Of a stretch of DNA of 64,000 nt, positions 48,654-57,478 are shown piece by piece. The stretch lies in contig NZ_PYXZ01000002.1 in the NCBI RefSeq assembly GCF_003057875.1, positions 434,254 through 498,253 of the forward strand. Reading direction: 5' to 3'. A program made the translations under genes and the position numbers. The notes under the pieces were generated by a model. It was given only the letters and a program-made list of their open reading frames with translations, had not been told where the DNA came from and did not search any database. The stretch comes from Nocardioides currus (GTDB lineage: Bacteria > Actinomycetota > Actinomycetes > Propionibacteriales > Nocardioidaceae). Position 1 is the first letter of the stretch. Each line of letters starts with the position of its first letter.

Positions 48654-50345
48654 ATGTTCGGCTCCCACGCCACCGCTCCCGTCGAGCCCGAAGAGACTCC
48701 TGCCGAGACCGGCCCCGACGTCCGCCGCATCGCCGTCATCGGCGTCGTGCTCGCGCTCGTCGCTGCGGGCGGCGCCGTCGCCATCTCCCTCGTCGGCGGC
48801 GACGACACCGCTGCTGCGGCCTGCACCTCGGCGTCCACCACGACCGTCACGATGTCCGTGGCCCCGGCCATGGCCGACGTCGTCGACGAGGCGGTGGACG
48901 CGCTCAAGGACAACGGCCAGTGCATCGAGCTCGACGTCACCACGGCCAACGTGGCCGAGGTCGCCGCTGCCCAGGCCGAGGTGGGCGAGGGCGAGGACGA
49001 CGTCCTTCCCGACCTGTGGGTCCCCGACTCCCCGGCCTGGCAGAGCGTGCTGACCAAGGCCGACATGACGGGCCGCGTGCTCGCCCCGGCCCTGGCCACC
49101 AGCCCGGTCGGCCTGGCCAGCGGCTCGACGGCCAAGCCGCGTGCCACCTGGCTCGACGCGCTGGCGTCGCCGCAGCTCGTCAAGACCGACCCTCTGGCCA
49201 GCGGCGCCTTCGGTCAAGCGCTCGTCGCCCCGCTGTCGGAGGCCCTCGAGGGCGAGGCCGCCGCCGCGCAGAACGCGATCGTGCCGATCGCCCAGCGCTA
49301 CGGCGCCAAGGCCGCGTCCGGTCGCACCAACCCGGTCACCATCGACACCATCCCAGCCGGCAGCAAGCGGATCATCCCCGTCACCGAGCAGGACTACCTC
49401 ACCGCCCGCCGCGGCAACGAGACCCTGACCTGGTCGCTGCCGAAGACCGGTGCCGCGGTCCTCGACTTCCCGCTCGTGCAGCCCGGCGCCGGCTCGGGTG
49501 GCATCGCGGTCGGCTCGGGTGCGCTCGACGTCGCCGGTCGCACCGGCGACAAGCTCGCCGCGTGGTTCGCCTCCGAGGACGGCATCGCCGCCCTCGCCGC
49601 CGAGAACCTGCGCGGCGCCGACTCGGCCCCGCTGCCCGACGAGCAGACCGTCGAGGCCGACCCGATCCTCCCGGACCCCGACAAGGGCCAGGTCGACGCC
49701 ACCATGAAGAGCTGGGCCGTGCTGACCGTGCCCTCCAGCGTCCTGGCCGTCATCGACGCCTCGTCCTCCATGGGCACCGCCGCGGGATCCTCCACCCGGA
49801 TGGGCCTCGCCGTGGGCGCTGCCCTGACCGCGCTCGACGCGTTCCCCGACCACGCCCGCATCGGCCTGTGGGGCTACTCCATCGGCCTCGGTGGTGGCAG
49901 CCAGGACTGGCGCGAGCTGGCGCCCCTGCGTCGCCTCGACGCGCCGACCGGCAACGGCAAGACCCAGACCGACCTCCTGCGCGAGCAGGCGAACGTGATG
50001 CCGACCCTGATCGGTGGCGGTGCCGGCACCTACGACACGGTGCTGGACGCCTACAAGGCGGCGACGCGGGAGTTCAACCCGGCCTACTACAACAGCCTGG
50101 TGATCATGACCGACGGTGGCAACGAGGACCCGGGCTCGATCAGCCTCGACGAGCTGCTCGAGGAGCTCGGCAAGCTGCACGACCCCGACCGCCCCGTGCG
50201 GATCATCCCGGTCGGCATCAGCACCCAGGCTGACATGTCCGCCCTCGACCAGATCGCCGCGGCCACCGACAGCCAGGCCTACGAGGCGGCCGACCCGCAG
50301 GACATCCTGACCGTGCTCGCGCAGGGCCTGCTGACGCGCGACTGA
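48654..50345 (+). CDS. Membrane-anchored substrate-binding/VWA domain protein, paralogue 2
   Basis: 563 aa with the same architecture as the protein at 44128: N-terminal transmembrane helix (about 25-47), solute-binding-like region, then a VWA domain with MIDAS D-x-S-x-S at Asp368 (VIDASSSMG) and MTDGGNEDPGS. Parallel stretches (PVTEQDYLTARRGN versus VTTEQDLVEARANA; FPDHARIGLWGYSI versus LPDHARVGLWIFSI) show they are paralogues. ATG 48654 follows GAGAGG by seven bases. A TTGACA at 48538-48543 could be a -35, though no good -10 is seen. A strong terminator follows. Confidence 0.82.
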   Translation: MFGSHATAPVEPEETPAETGPDVRRIAVIGVVLALVAAGGAVAISLVGGDDTAAAACTSASTTTVTMSVAPAMADVVDEAVDALKDNGQCIELDVTTANVAEVAAAQAEVGEGEDDVLPDLWVPDSPAWQSVLTKADMTGRVLAPALATSPVGLASGSTAKPRATWLDALASPQLVKTDPLASGAFGQALVAPLSEALEGEAAAAQNAIVPIAQRYGAKAASGRTNPVTIDTIPAGSKRIIPVTEQDYLTARRGNETLTWSLPKTGAAVLDFPLVQPGAGSGGIAVGSGALDVAGRTGDKLAAWFASEDGIAALAAENLRGADSAPLPDEQTVEADPILPDPDKGQVDATMKSWAVLTVPSSVLAVIDASSSMGTAAGSSTRMGLAVGAALTALDAFPDHARIGLWGYSIGLGGGSQDWRELAPLRRLDAPTGNGKTQTDLLREQANVMPTLIGGGAGTYDTVLDAYKAATREFNPAYYNSLVIMTDGGNEDPGSISLDELLEELGKLHDPDRPVRIIPVGISTQADMSALDQIAAATDSQAYEAADPQDILTVLAQGLLTRD

Positions 50346-50360
50346 CCGTCCAGCGACACG

Positions 50361-50397
50361 ACGAGGGGCCGCACCCGGTTCGGGTGCGGCCCCTCGT
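50361..50397. terminator. Bidirectional hairpin terminator
   Basis: CGAGGGGCCGCACCCG (50362-50377) pairs perfectly with CGGGTGCGGCCCCTCG (50381-50396) around a GTT loop, with one more A-T pair outside. It lies between the convergent VWA gene and the aldehyde dehydrogenase operon. Confidence 0.9.
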
Positions 50398-50434
50398 GCG
50401 TTGCGCAGTGGAGCGGGTCCGGTCGAGCGCCTGC

Positions 50435-51298
50435 TCAGATGCCGATCGGGTGCCAGACGGTCTTGGTCTCCAGCCAGTCGGTCAGGCGGTCGGTGCCGGG
50501 TGTCTGGAGCCAGTCGACCTCCCCGTCGGGCGCCCGGCGGACGCGCTTGAGGTTGTCGGCCGCCGCGACCTCGAGCGAGGTCGCCAGCTCGGGGTCGGTG
50601 ACACCGGTGAGGTCGATGCCGTTGACGTCCATGTGCGAGGCCAGCCACGGCGCGATCTCGGCCACCGAGCCGGTGAGGACGTTGACGACGCCACCCGGCA
50701 GGTCAGAGGTCGCCATCACCTCGCCGAGGGTGATCGAGGTCAGCGGGTGGGCCTCGCTGGCGATCACCACGCAGGTGTTGCCGGTGGTGATGATCGGCGC
50801 GACGACGCTGACCAGGCCGAGCAGCGGACCGGTCGGGGCCACCACGGCCACCACGCCGGTGGGCTCCGGGGTGGAGATGTTGAAGTAGGGCCCGGCGACC
50901 GGGTTGGCACTGCTGACGACCTGGGTGATCTTGTCGGCCCATCCGGCGTACCAGACGAGGCGGTCGATCGCGGCGTCGACGGCCGCGTTGGCCCGGGCCG
51001 AGGTGACGCCCTCGCTGGTCCGGAGCTCGGCGACGAACTGGTCGCGCCGGCCCTCGAGCACCTCGGCGATGCGGTAGACGACCTGGCTGCGGTTGTAGGC
51101 CGTCCTCGACGACCAGCCGCCGAACGCCGCGCGGGCCGCGGTCACGGCGTCGCGGGCGTCCTTGCGGCTCGCCTGCGCGGCGTTGGCCATCAGGTTGCCC
51201 TTGGCGTCGTTGACGACGTACGAGCGGCCCGACTCCGAGCGGGGGAACTGGCCGCCGATGTAGAGCTTGTACGTCTTCTTCACATCGATGCGCGCCAT
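50435..51298 (-). CDS. Half-length aldehyde dehydrogenase-like protein without catalytic domain
   Basis: 287 aa. It corresponds to the NAD-binding half of ALDH (KLYIGGQFPRSESGRSYVV, GVVAVVAPTGPLLGLVSVVAP, ATSDLPGGVVNVLTG) and ends before the catalytic Cys. The usual PWNFP is replaced by APTGP, so it should be inactive alone. Its ATG overlaps the stop of the full-length ALDH by one base. Together the pair totals 774 aa, about the size of bacterial ALDH16, whose second domain is also catalytically dead. It probably forms a structural partner. The lack of the C-terminal half is not a truncation artefact: the frame is clean and ends naturally. Confidence 0.85.
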   Translation of the reverse strand: MARIDVKKTYKLYIGGQFPRSESGRSYVVNDAKGNLMANAAQASRKDARDAVTAARAAFGGWSSRTAYNRSQVVYRIAEVLEGRRDQFVAELRTSEGVTSARANAAVDAAIDRLVWYAGWADKITQVVSSANPVAGPYFNISTPEPTGVVAVVAPTGPLLGLVSVVAPIITTGNTCVVIASEAHPLTSITLGEVMATSDLPGGVVNVLTGSVAEIAPWLASHMDVNGIDLTGVTDPELATSLEVAAADNLKRVRRAPDGEVDWLQTPGTDRLTDWLETKTVWHPIGI

Positions 51299-52761
51299 CA
51301 GCGGTCTCCCTCGAGGTAGGCGGCGAGGCCGGGCAGGCCACCCTCGCGGCCGAAGCCCGACTCCTTGTAGCCACCGAACGGCGACGTCGGGTCGAACTTG
51401 TTGAACGTGTTGGCCCACACCACGCCGGCCCGCAGCTGGTTGGCCATCCACAGGATGCGCGAGCCCTTGTCGGTCCACACCCCGGCCGAGAGGCCGTACG
51501 GCGTGTTGTTGGCCTTCTCGACGGCCTCCTTCGGCGTCCGGAAGGTCAGCGTCGACAGCACGGGACCGAAGATCTCCTCCCGCGCGATCCGGTGGGCCTG
51601 CGTGACGCCGGTGAACAGGGTCGGCGGGAACCAGAACCCGTTGCTGGGCAGCTCGCACGGCGGGGACCAGCGCTCGCCGCCCTCGGACTCGCCGATCTCG
51701 GAGAGCTCGCGGATCTTGGCGAGCTGCTCGGCCGAGTTGATCGCGCCGATGTCGGTGTTCTTGTCGAGCGGGTCGCCCACGCGCAGCGTCGACATCCGTC
51801 GCTTGAGCTTCTCGAGCACCTCGTCGGCGACCGACTCCTGCACGAGCAGGCGCGAGCCGGCGCAGCAGACGTGGCCCTGGTTGAAGAAGATGCCGTTGAC
51901 GATGCCCTCGACGGCCTGATCGACAGGCGCGTCGTCGAAGACGATGTTGGCGGCCTTGCCGCCGAGCTCGAGGGTGACCTTCTTCTTCGTGCCGGCGACG
52001 GCCCGGGCGATGGCCTTGCCGACGTCGGTCGAGCCGGTGAAGGCGACCTTGTCGACGTCCGGGTGGGCCACGATGGCCTGGCCGGTCGCGCCGGCCCCGG
52101 TGACGATGTTGACGACCCCGGGCGGCAGGTCGGCCTGCTGGCAGATCTCGGCGAACAGCAGGGCCGTCAGCGGGGTGGTCTCCGCGGGCTTGAGGACGAC
52201 GGTGTTGCCGGCGGCGAGCGCGGGCGCGATCTTCCACGCCAGCATCAGCAGCGGGAAGTTCCAGGGGATGACCTGGCCGGCGACGCCGAGCGCCTTCGGG
52301 TCGGGCCCGAGCCCGGCGTAGGAGAGCTTGTCGGCCCAGCCAGCGTAGTAGAAGAAGTGCGCGGCCACGACCGGGACGTCGACGTCGCGCGACTCCTTGA
52401 TGGGCTTGCCGTTGTCGATCGACTCGAGCACGGCGAGCTCGCGGCCGCGCTCCTGGATGATCCGGGCGATGCGGTAGAGGTACTTCGCGCGCTCGCTGCC
52501 GGGCATCCGGCCCCAGGTGCGGGAGTAGGCGCGGCGCGCGGCCTTCACCGCGAGGTCGACGTCGGACTCGTCCGCCTCGGCGACCTCGGCCAGGACCTCC
52601 TCCGACGAGGGGCTGATCGTCTTGAAGCTCTTGCCGTGGCCGTCGACGAACTCGCCGTCGATGAACAGGCCGTACGACGCCTTGATGTCGACGATCGAGC
52701 GCGACTCGGGGGCGGGGGCGTACTCGAAGAAGGGGGTGGCCCTCTCGGGAACCTTGACCAT
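51298..52761 (-). CDS. Aldehyde dehydrogenase, catalytic partner
   Basis: 487 aa NAD(P)-dependent ALDH. Asn168 lies in IPWNFP, the general base Glu265 in TLELGGKAANIV and the nucleophile Cys299 in FFNQGHVCCAGSR. The usual GQ before Cys is GH here. Located between deoC and the half-ALDH gene, it is well placed to oxidise the acetaldehyde released by deoC. ATG 52761 has GAGGA about seven bases upstream and is 11 bp after the deoC stop. Confidence 0.93.
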   Translation of the reverse strand: MVKVPERATPFFEYAPAPESRSIVDIKASYGLFIDGEFVDGHGKSFKTISPSSEEVLAEVAEADESDVDLAVKAARRAYSRTWGRMPGSERAKYLYRIARIIQERGRELAVLESIDNGKPIKESRDVDVPVVAAHFFYYAGWADKLSYAGLGPDPKALGVAGQVIPWNFPLLMLAWKIAPALAAGNTVVLKPAETTPLTALLFAEICQQADLPPGVVNIVTGAGATGQAIVAHPDVDKVAFTGSTDVGKAIARAVAGTKKKVTLELGGKAANIVFDDAPVDQAVEGIVNGIFFNQGHVCCAGSRLLVQESVADEVLEKLKRRMSTLRVGDPLDKNTDIGAINSAEQLAKIRELSEIGESEGGERWSPPCELPSNGFWFPPTLFTGVTQAHRIAREEIFGPVLSTLTFRTPKEAVEKANNTPYGLSAGVWTDKGSRILWMANQLRAGVVWANTFNKFDPTSPFGGYKESGFGREGGLPGLAAYLEGDR

Positions 52762-52772
52762 GTGTGTGTTCC

Positions 52773-53738
52773 TCAGTCCAGGGTGAAGTAGTCGGGGCCG
52801 GAGTAGCGGCCAGTCGCCATCTTGGTGCGCTGCATGAGCAGGTCGTTGAGCAGCGTGGAGGCGCCGAAGCGGAACCAGTCGGGGTCGAGCCAGTCGGGAC
52901 CGGCGACCTCGTTGACCATCACGAGGTACTTGATCGCGTCCTTGGTGGTCTTGATGCCGCCGGCGGGCTTCACGCCGACCATCTGGCCGGTCTGCTCGCG
53001 GAAGTCGCGGACCGCCTCGAGCATGATCATCGTGACCGGCGGGGTGGCCGCGGGCTGCACCTTGCCGGTGGAGGTCTTGATGAAGTGACCGCCGGCGAGC
53101 ATCCCGAGCCAGCTCGCGCGTCGGACGTTGTCGTAGGTCTGGAGCTCGCCGGTCTCGAAGATGATCTTGAGGTGGGCGTCCCCGCAGGCCTCCTTGACCG
53201 CGACGATCTCCTCGTAGACCTCGAGGTAGCGACCGGACAGGAAGGCGCCGCGGTCGATCACCATGTCGATCTCGTCGGCACCGGCCTCGACGGCGTCGCG
53301 GGTGTCGGCGAGCTTGATGTCGAGGGCGGCCCGGCCGCTGGGGAACGCGGTCGCCACGGCGGCGACCTTGACGCCCGAGCTGCCGAGGGTCTGCTTGGCG
53401 GTCGCGACCATGTCGGGATAGACGCAGACGGCGGCCGTCATCGGGCAGGTCGGGTCGGCGGGGTCGGGGTGCATGGCCTTCGACGCCAGTGCGCGCACCT
53501 TGCCGTGGGTGTCCTGGCCCTCCAAGGTGGTCAGGTCGACCATCCGGATCGCGAGGTCGATGGCGAAGGCCTTCGCGGTGGTCTTGATCGACCGGGTGCC
53601 CAGGCTCGCGGCCCGTGCCTCCGCGCCGACCTGGTCGACACCGGGGAGACCGTGCAGGAACCGGCGCAGGGATGAATCCGACGCGGTGATGTCGTCGAAG
53701 ACTCCCGCTCCCGACGTGGAGGCAGAAGTTGTCGTCAC
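52773..53738 (-). CDS. deoC: Deoxyribose-phosphate aldolase
   Basis: 321 aa, class I aldolase that splits 2-deoxyribose-5-phosphate into glyceraldehyde-3-phosphate and acetaldehyde. The Schiff-base Lys is in GHFIKTSTGKVQ. DEIDMVIDRGAFLSG and VGVKPAGGIKT are conserved active-site stretches. The N-terminal extension of about 75 residues is typical of the longer DeoC form. The GTG at 53738 is six bases from TATGCT, so the transcript may be leaderless. It heads the deoC-ALDH-ALDH operon. Confidence 0.95.
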   Translation of the reverse strand: MTTTSASTSGAGVFDDITASDSSLRRFLHGLPGVDQVGAEARAASLGTRSIKTTAKAFAIDLAIRMVDLTTLEGQDTHGKVRALASKAMHPDPADPTCPMTAAVCVYPDMVATAKQTLGSSGVKVAAVATAFPSGRAALDIKLADTRDAVEAGADEIDMVIDRGAFLSGRYLEVYEEIVAVKEACGDAHLKIIFETGELQTYDNVRRASWLGMLAGGHFIKTSTGKVQPAATPPVTMIMLEAVRDFREQTGQMVGVKPAGGIKTTKDAIKYLVMVNEVAGPDWLDPDWFRFGASTLLNDLLMQRTKMATGRYSGPDYFTLD

Positions 53739-53744
53739 CGACCC

Positions 53745-53750
53745 AGCATA
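53745..53750 (-). promoter_or_regulatory. Putative -10 of the deoC operon, leaderless type
   Basis: On the minus strand TATGCT is followed by six bases and the GTG start at 53738, with no Shine-Dalgarno. A TTGGCC lies 19 bp upstream as a weak -35 candidate. Confidence 0.5.
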
Positions 53751-53788
53751 GGGTTGGCGAGGGTCACGCGGCCAACCAGAGGAGAGCG

Positions 53789-54388
53789 ATGCCGGAGCAG
53801 GACGACGAGGTGGTCAGGTTCCGCCCGACGGGCGGTCGGGTCATGGGTTCGCTGGCCGTGGTTGCTGCCCTCGCGGTGGTGCTGGTCGCGGTGTCGGACC
53901 GGGGTGTCGTGCCCCTCCCGGTGGTCGCCGGAGCCGTGCTGGTGGGGGTGCTGGGCTGGGCCTCGATGCTCTGGCCCGGGCTGAGCGTCACCCGGGACGA
54001 GCTCGTGCTGCGCACGATGTTCGAGCACGTCCGGCTGCCCCTGGCGGCCATCGAGTCCATCGCCGTGCGGCAGGTGCTGGCCGTGCGGGTCGGGGAGAAG
54101 CGCTACGTCTCCACCGCCATCGGCAAGAACTGGCGCCGGGCGATGGTCGGGGACAAGAACCGCACCCGCAAGGACAGCGACCGACCCGTCACCGAGGTCG
54201 ACTACGCGGAGTACGTCGAGCAGGAGATCTACCGCCGGATGGAGCACGCGCGAGCGGTCACCGGGGTCGGGATGCTCTCCGACGAGCAGCTGGCGCTGGC
54301 CGCGGGCGTGCGCCGTACCCCCGCCTGGCTCCCCATCGGCCTCGTCGCAGCGGCACTCATCGGCCTGGTGGTCTCCGTCGTGGCGTGA
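53789..54388 (+). CDS. PH domain-containing membrane protein
   Basis: 199 aa. Two transmembrane helices (about 17-55), then a bacterial PH-like domain (LSVTRDELVLRTMFEHVRLPLAAIESIAVRQV) and a C-terminal transmembrane helix (about 178-198). The middle part is strongly charged (RRAMVGDKNRTRKDSDRP). ATG 53789 is preceded by AGAGGAGA. Function is unknown. It diverges from deoC and converges on the phospho-sugar mutase gene (6 bp apart). Confidence 0.75.
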   Translation: MPEQDDEVVRFRPTGGRVMGSLAVVAALAVVLVAVSDRGVVPLPVVAGAVLVGVLGWASMLWPGLSVTRDELVLRTMFEHVRLPLAAIESIAVRQVLAVRVGEKRYVSTAIGKNWRRAMVGDKNRTRKDSDRPVTEVDYAEYVEQEIYRRMEHARAVTGVGMLSDEQLALAAGVRRTPAWLPIGLVAAALIGLVVSVVA

Positions 54389-54394
54389 CCGGCC

Positions 54395-56077
54395 TCAGAG
54401 CCCGGCCGCGACCCGGAGGTCGCCCTTGATCGCGTCGAGCCGGCCGGCCGCCGCGATCCGCGCCGCACCGACGCCGTCCTCGGGGTCGACCGGGATGACG
54501 ACCTCGAGGTAGCACTTCACCTTGGGCTCGGTGCCGCTCGGTCGCACGATGACCCGGGCGCCGTCGGCCAGCGCGAAACGCAGCCCGTCGGTCGGCGGCA
54601 GCGTGTCGCTGCCCAGCGACAGGTCGTCGATCCGCTCGACGGCCAGGCCGCCGAGACTGGCCGGGGGATCGTCGCGCAGGCGCTGTATCGTGGCCGGGAT
54701 CTCGGCGAGGTCGTCGAACCGCACCGAGAGCTGGTCGGTGGCGTGCAGGCCGTGCTCGGCGGCGATCTCGTCGAGGAGGTCGTCGAGGCTGCGTCCCTCG
54801 GCCTTGGCGGCGGCCGCCATCTCACACACGAGGAGCAGGGCGGAGACGCCGTCCTTGTCCTTGACGTGCTCGGGGTCGACGCAGTAGCCGAGCGCCTCCT
54901 CGTAGCCGAAGGCTAGGCCCGGCGCCCGGCTGATCCACTTGAAGCCGGTCAGGGTCTCCTCGTGCGGCTGGCCGGCGGCCTGCGCCATCTTGGCCAGCAG
55001 GCTGGAGGACACGATCGAGTTGGCGTAGGTGCCCCGGCGACCGAGGGAGAGCAGGTGGTGCCCGAGGAGGGCGCCGACCTCGTCGCCGCGCAGCATGCGC
55101 CAGCCGTGGGCGCCCGGCACCGCGACGGCACACCGGTCGGCGTCGGGGTCGTTGGCGACCACGATGTCCGCGTCGCGCTCGGCGGCCAGCGCCATCGCGA
55201 GGTCCATGGCGCCCGGTTCCTCCGGGTTGGGGAACGCGACGGTGGGGAACTCGGGGTCGGGCTGCTCCTGCTGCGCCACCACGTGCGGTTCGCTGAAGCC
55301 GGCGGTCTCCAGCACCTGGACGACCGACGTGCCGCCCACGCCGTGCAGCGGCGTGTAGACGATCGTCAGGTCGCGCGGTCCGTCGCCGGCCAGCTCGGCG
55401 ACCGTGTCGAGGTAGCGGTCGATGATCTCCTCGTCCACGGTCGTCCCGGCGTCGCCCCGCGGCACGTCGGCCATCGCCCCGACGGCCTCGATGCGAGCGG
55501 CGATCTCGCTGTCGGCGGGCGGGACGATCTGGCTGCCGTCGCCGAGGTAGACCTTGTAGCCGTTGTCCTGGGGCGGGTTGTGGCTGGCGGTCACCATCAC
55601 GCCGGCGGCGCAGCCGAGCTCCCGGATCGCGAACGCGAGCAGCGGCGTGGGCAGGGGTCGCGGCATCACCAGCGCCTTCAGGCCCGCCCCGGTCATCACC
55701 TCGGCGGTGTCGCGGGCGAAGACGTCGCTGTTGTGGCGTGCGTCGAAGCCGATGACGACGCTGCCGCCGCGGTGGCCGGTGTCGAGGAGGTACGCCGCGA
55801 GGCCGGCCGCCGCCCGCGTCACCACGACGCGGTTCATCCGGTTGGGACCGGCACCGAGGGCGCCGCGCAGCCCCGCCGTACCGAACTCGAGGGTGCCCGC
55901 GAACCGGTCGCCGAGGTCGGCCCGGGCGGCCTCGTCGCCGCCGGTCTCCACCGCGGCGACGGCCTGCTCCAGCTCGGCGCGGGTCTGCGGGTCGGGGTCG
56001 TCCGCGGCCCAGGCTCGGGCGCGGGCGAGCAGGTCGTCGAGCACGTCGGCAGGAGCGGGATCGAGGCTGTCGGGCAT
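54395..56077 (-). CDS. Phospho-sugar mutase (PmmB/PGM2-like, possibly phosphopentomutase)
   Basis: 560 aa alpha-D-phosphohexomutase superfamily enzyme with four domains. GTAGLRG opens the substrate site, VTASHNPPQDNGYKVY holds the phosphoserine, VANDPDADRCAV binds Mg2+, EEALGYCVDPEHVKDKDGV is the sugar loop, and VRPSGTEPKVKCYLEV binds phosphate. Length and the GTAGLRG form match the PGM2/PmmB group; human PGM2 is mainly a phosphopentomutase. Next to deoC, deoA and add, conversion of (deoxy)ribose-1-phosphate to the 5-phosphate is the likely job; phosphomannomutase activity remains possible. Confidence 0.88.
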   Translation of the reverse strand: MPDSLDPAPADVLDDLLARARAWAADDPDPQTRAELEQAVAAVETGGDEAARADLGDRFAGTLEFGTAGLRGALGAGPNRMNRVVVTRAAAGLAAYLLDTGHRGGSVVIGFDARHNSDVFARDTAEVMTGAGLKALVMPRPLPTPLLAFAIRELGCAAGVMVTASHNPPQDNGYKVYLGDGSQIVPPADSEIAARIEAVGAMADVPRGDAGTTVDEEIIDRYLDTVAELAGDGPRDLTIVYTPLHGVGGTSVVQVLETAGFSEPHVVAQQEQPDPEFPTVAFPNPEEPGAMDLAMALAAERDADIVVANDPDADRCAVAVPGAHGWRMLRGDEVGALLGHHLLSLGRRGTYANSIVSSSLLAKMAQAAGQPHEETLTGFKWISRAPGLAFGYEEALGYCVDPEHVKDKDGVSALLLVCEMAAAAKAEGRSLDDLLDEIAAEHGLHATDQLSVRFDDLAEIPATIQRLRDDPPASLGGLAVERIDDLSLGSDTLPPTDGLRFALADGARVIVRPSGTEPKVKCYLEVVIPVDPEDGVGAARIAAAGRLDAIKGDLRVAAGL

Positions 56078-56080
56078 GGG

Positions 56081-56115
56081 CTGACGCTATCGCCTGCCCG
56101 ACGTGGCAGGGTCGA
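56081..56115. promoter_or_regulatory. Overlapping divergent leaderless promoters
   Basis: TAGCGT on the minus strand (56084-56089) ends six bases before the mutase ATG (56077). CAGGGT on the plus strand (56107-56112) ends six bases before the DUF2252 ATG (56119). The start codons are only 41 bp apart, so the two promoters must overlap. Weak -35-like CTGACG (56081-56086, plus) and TCGACC (56110-56115, minus) lie at 20-bp spacings. Confidence 0.45.
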
Positions 56116-56118
56116 CCC

Positions 56119-57438
56119 ATGGCGAAGGCACGCACCTCCACCCGCACGGACACGATCATCGAGGTGGTGCGGGAGGCGTTCGCACCGCTCATGCGCACCG
56201 ACCCGGCCGCGTTCCGGGCGAAGTACCGCAAGATGGCGAGGGACCCGCACGCCTTCTACCGCGGCACCGCGTGCCTGTTCTTCCACGACGTGACGTCCGA
56301 GACCGACGACTGGTCGCGCCACGGTGCTGAGCGGATCTGGATCCACGGCGACCTGCACGTGGAGAACTTCGGGACCTACCTCAACTCCGACGGTCGCCTC
56401 GTGTTCGACGTCAACGACTTCGACGAGGCCTACCTCGGGCGCTTCACCTGGGACCTCCAGCGCTTCGCGGCCAGCCTGGCGCTGGTCGCGTGGCAGAAGG
56501 CGCTGCCGGAGGAGGCGGTCCGCAAGCTGATCGCCCACTACGCGCGCTCCTACCTCTCCCAGGTCAACCACTACGTCGACTCCGACACCGACGACGACTT
56601 CGAGATCACCCTCGACACCGCCACCGGTCCGGTGCTCGTCGCGCTCGAGGAGGCGCGGGCGATGCGCCGTGCCGAGCTGCTCGACGGCATGACGCTGATG
56701 ACGAAGGGTGTGCGCCGCTTCTCCGAGGACGACTCGGTGCGCCGGCTCGGTCGCGAGGAGCGGGCCTCGGTCGTCGCTGCGTTCCGCGACTACCTCGAGA
56801 CGATCCCGTCGTCCAAGCGGTTCGACCGCGCGCTGTTCTACGAGCTGCGCGACGTCGTCGGCAAGTCGGGCTTCGGCATCGGCAGCGCCGGCCTACCGGC
56901 CTACAACGTGCTCGTCGAGGGCTACAGCCAGGCCCTCGACAACGACGTGGTGCTGTCGATGAAGCAGGCCAACGTGCCGGCCGTGTCGCGTTTCGTCGAC
57001 ACCTCCGAGGTCGACGCCTACTTCGAGCACGAGGGGCACCGCACCGTGGTCAGCCAGCGTGCGCTGCAGGTGCACACCGACCCCCTGCTCGGCCACACCC
57101 GCGTCGGTGACATCGGGTTCGTCGTCGCCGAGGTCTCGCCCTACGAGGTCGACCTCGACTGGGACGAGATCAACGAGCCGGCCGACATGCGCGCGGTGGT
57201 CGAGCTGCTCGGCCGGGCGACCGCGAAGATCCACTGCGCCTCCGACGAGGACAGCCAGCAGGACCTCGTCGACTTCCAGGTCGAGCAGGCCATCGCGGCG
57301 TCCCTGCAGGGTCGTCGCAAGGACTACGTGAGCTGGCTGTGCGACTGGGGGATCGCCTACGCCGTGCGGGTGCGCGAGGACCACGCACTGTTCGTCGACG
57401 CCTTCCGCGAGGGCCGGGTCGGGATCGCCGCCACCTGA
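56119..57438 (+). CDS. DUF2252 family protein
   Basis: 439 aa. It shows the kinase-like signatures of DUF2252: RDPHAFYRGTACLFF near residue 40, HGDLHVENFGTY and DVNDFDEAYLGRFTWDLQRF, resembling the catalytic loop and DFD segment of aminoglycoside-phosphotransferase-type kinases. KIHCASDED and the C-terminal FVDAFREG are also typical. The biochemical function is not established. ATG 56119 is preceded by CAGGGT-N6. Confidence 0.85.
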   Translation: MAKARTSTRTDTIIEVVREAFAPLMRTDPAAFRAKYRKMARDPHAFYRGTACLFFHDVTSETDDWSRHGAERIWIHGDLHVENFGTYLNSDGRLVFDVNDFDEAYLGRFTWDLQRFAASLALVAWQKALPEEAVRKLIAHYARSYLSQVNHYVDSDTDDDFEITLDTATGPVLVALEEARAMRRAELLDGMTLMTKGVRRFSEDDSVRRLGREERASVVAAFRDYLETIPSSKRFDRALFYELRDVVGKSGFGIGSAGLPAYNVLVEGYSQALDNDVVLSMKQANVPAVSRFVDTSEVDAYFEHEGHRTVVSQRALQVHTDPLLGHTRVGDIGFVVAEVSPYEVDLDWDEINEPADMRAVVELLGRATAKIHCASDEDSQQDLVDFQVEQAIAASLQGRRKDYVSWLCDWGIAYAVRVREDHALFVDAFREGRVGIAAT

Positions 57439-57478
57439 GCGCGGCTGCCCGACCCGGCGGCTCGACCGGCGGTGCGGG

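Noticed and set aside
50435..51298. Pseudogene of a full-length ALDH
   Set aside because: The frame is clean, ends at a natural stop, is coupled to the neighbouring ALDH and has normal codon use; a functional non-catalytic subunit is more likely.
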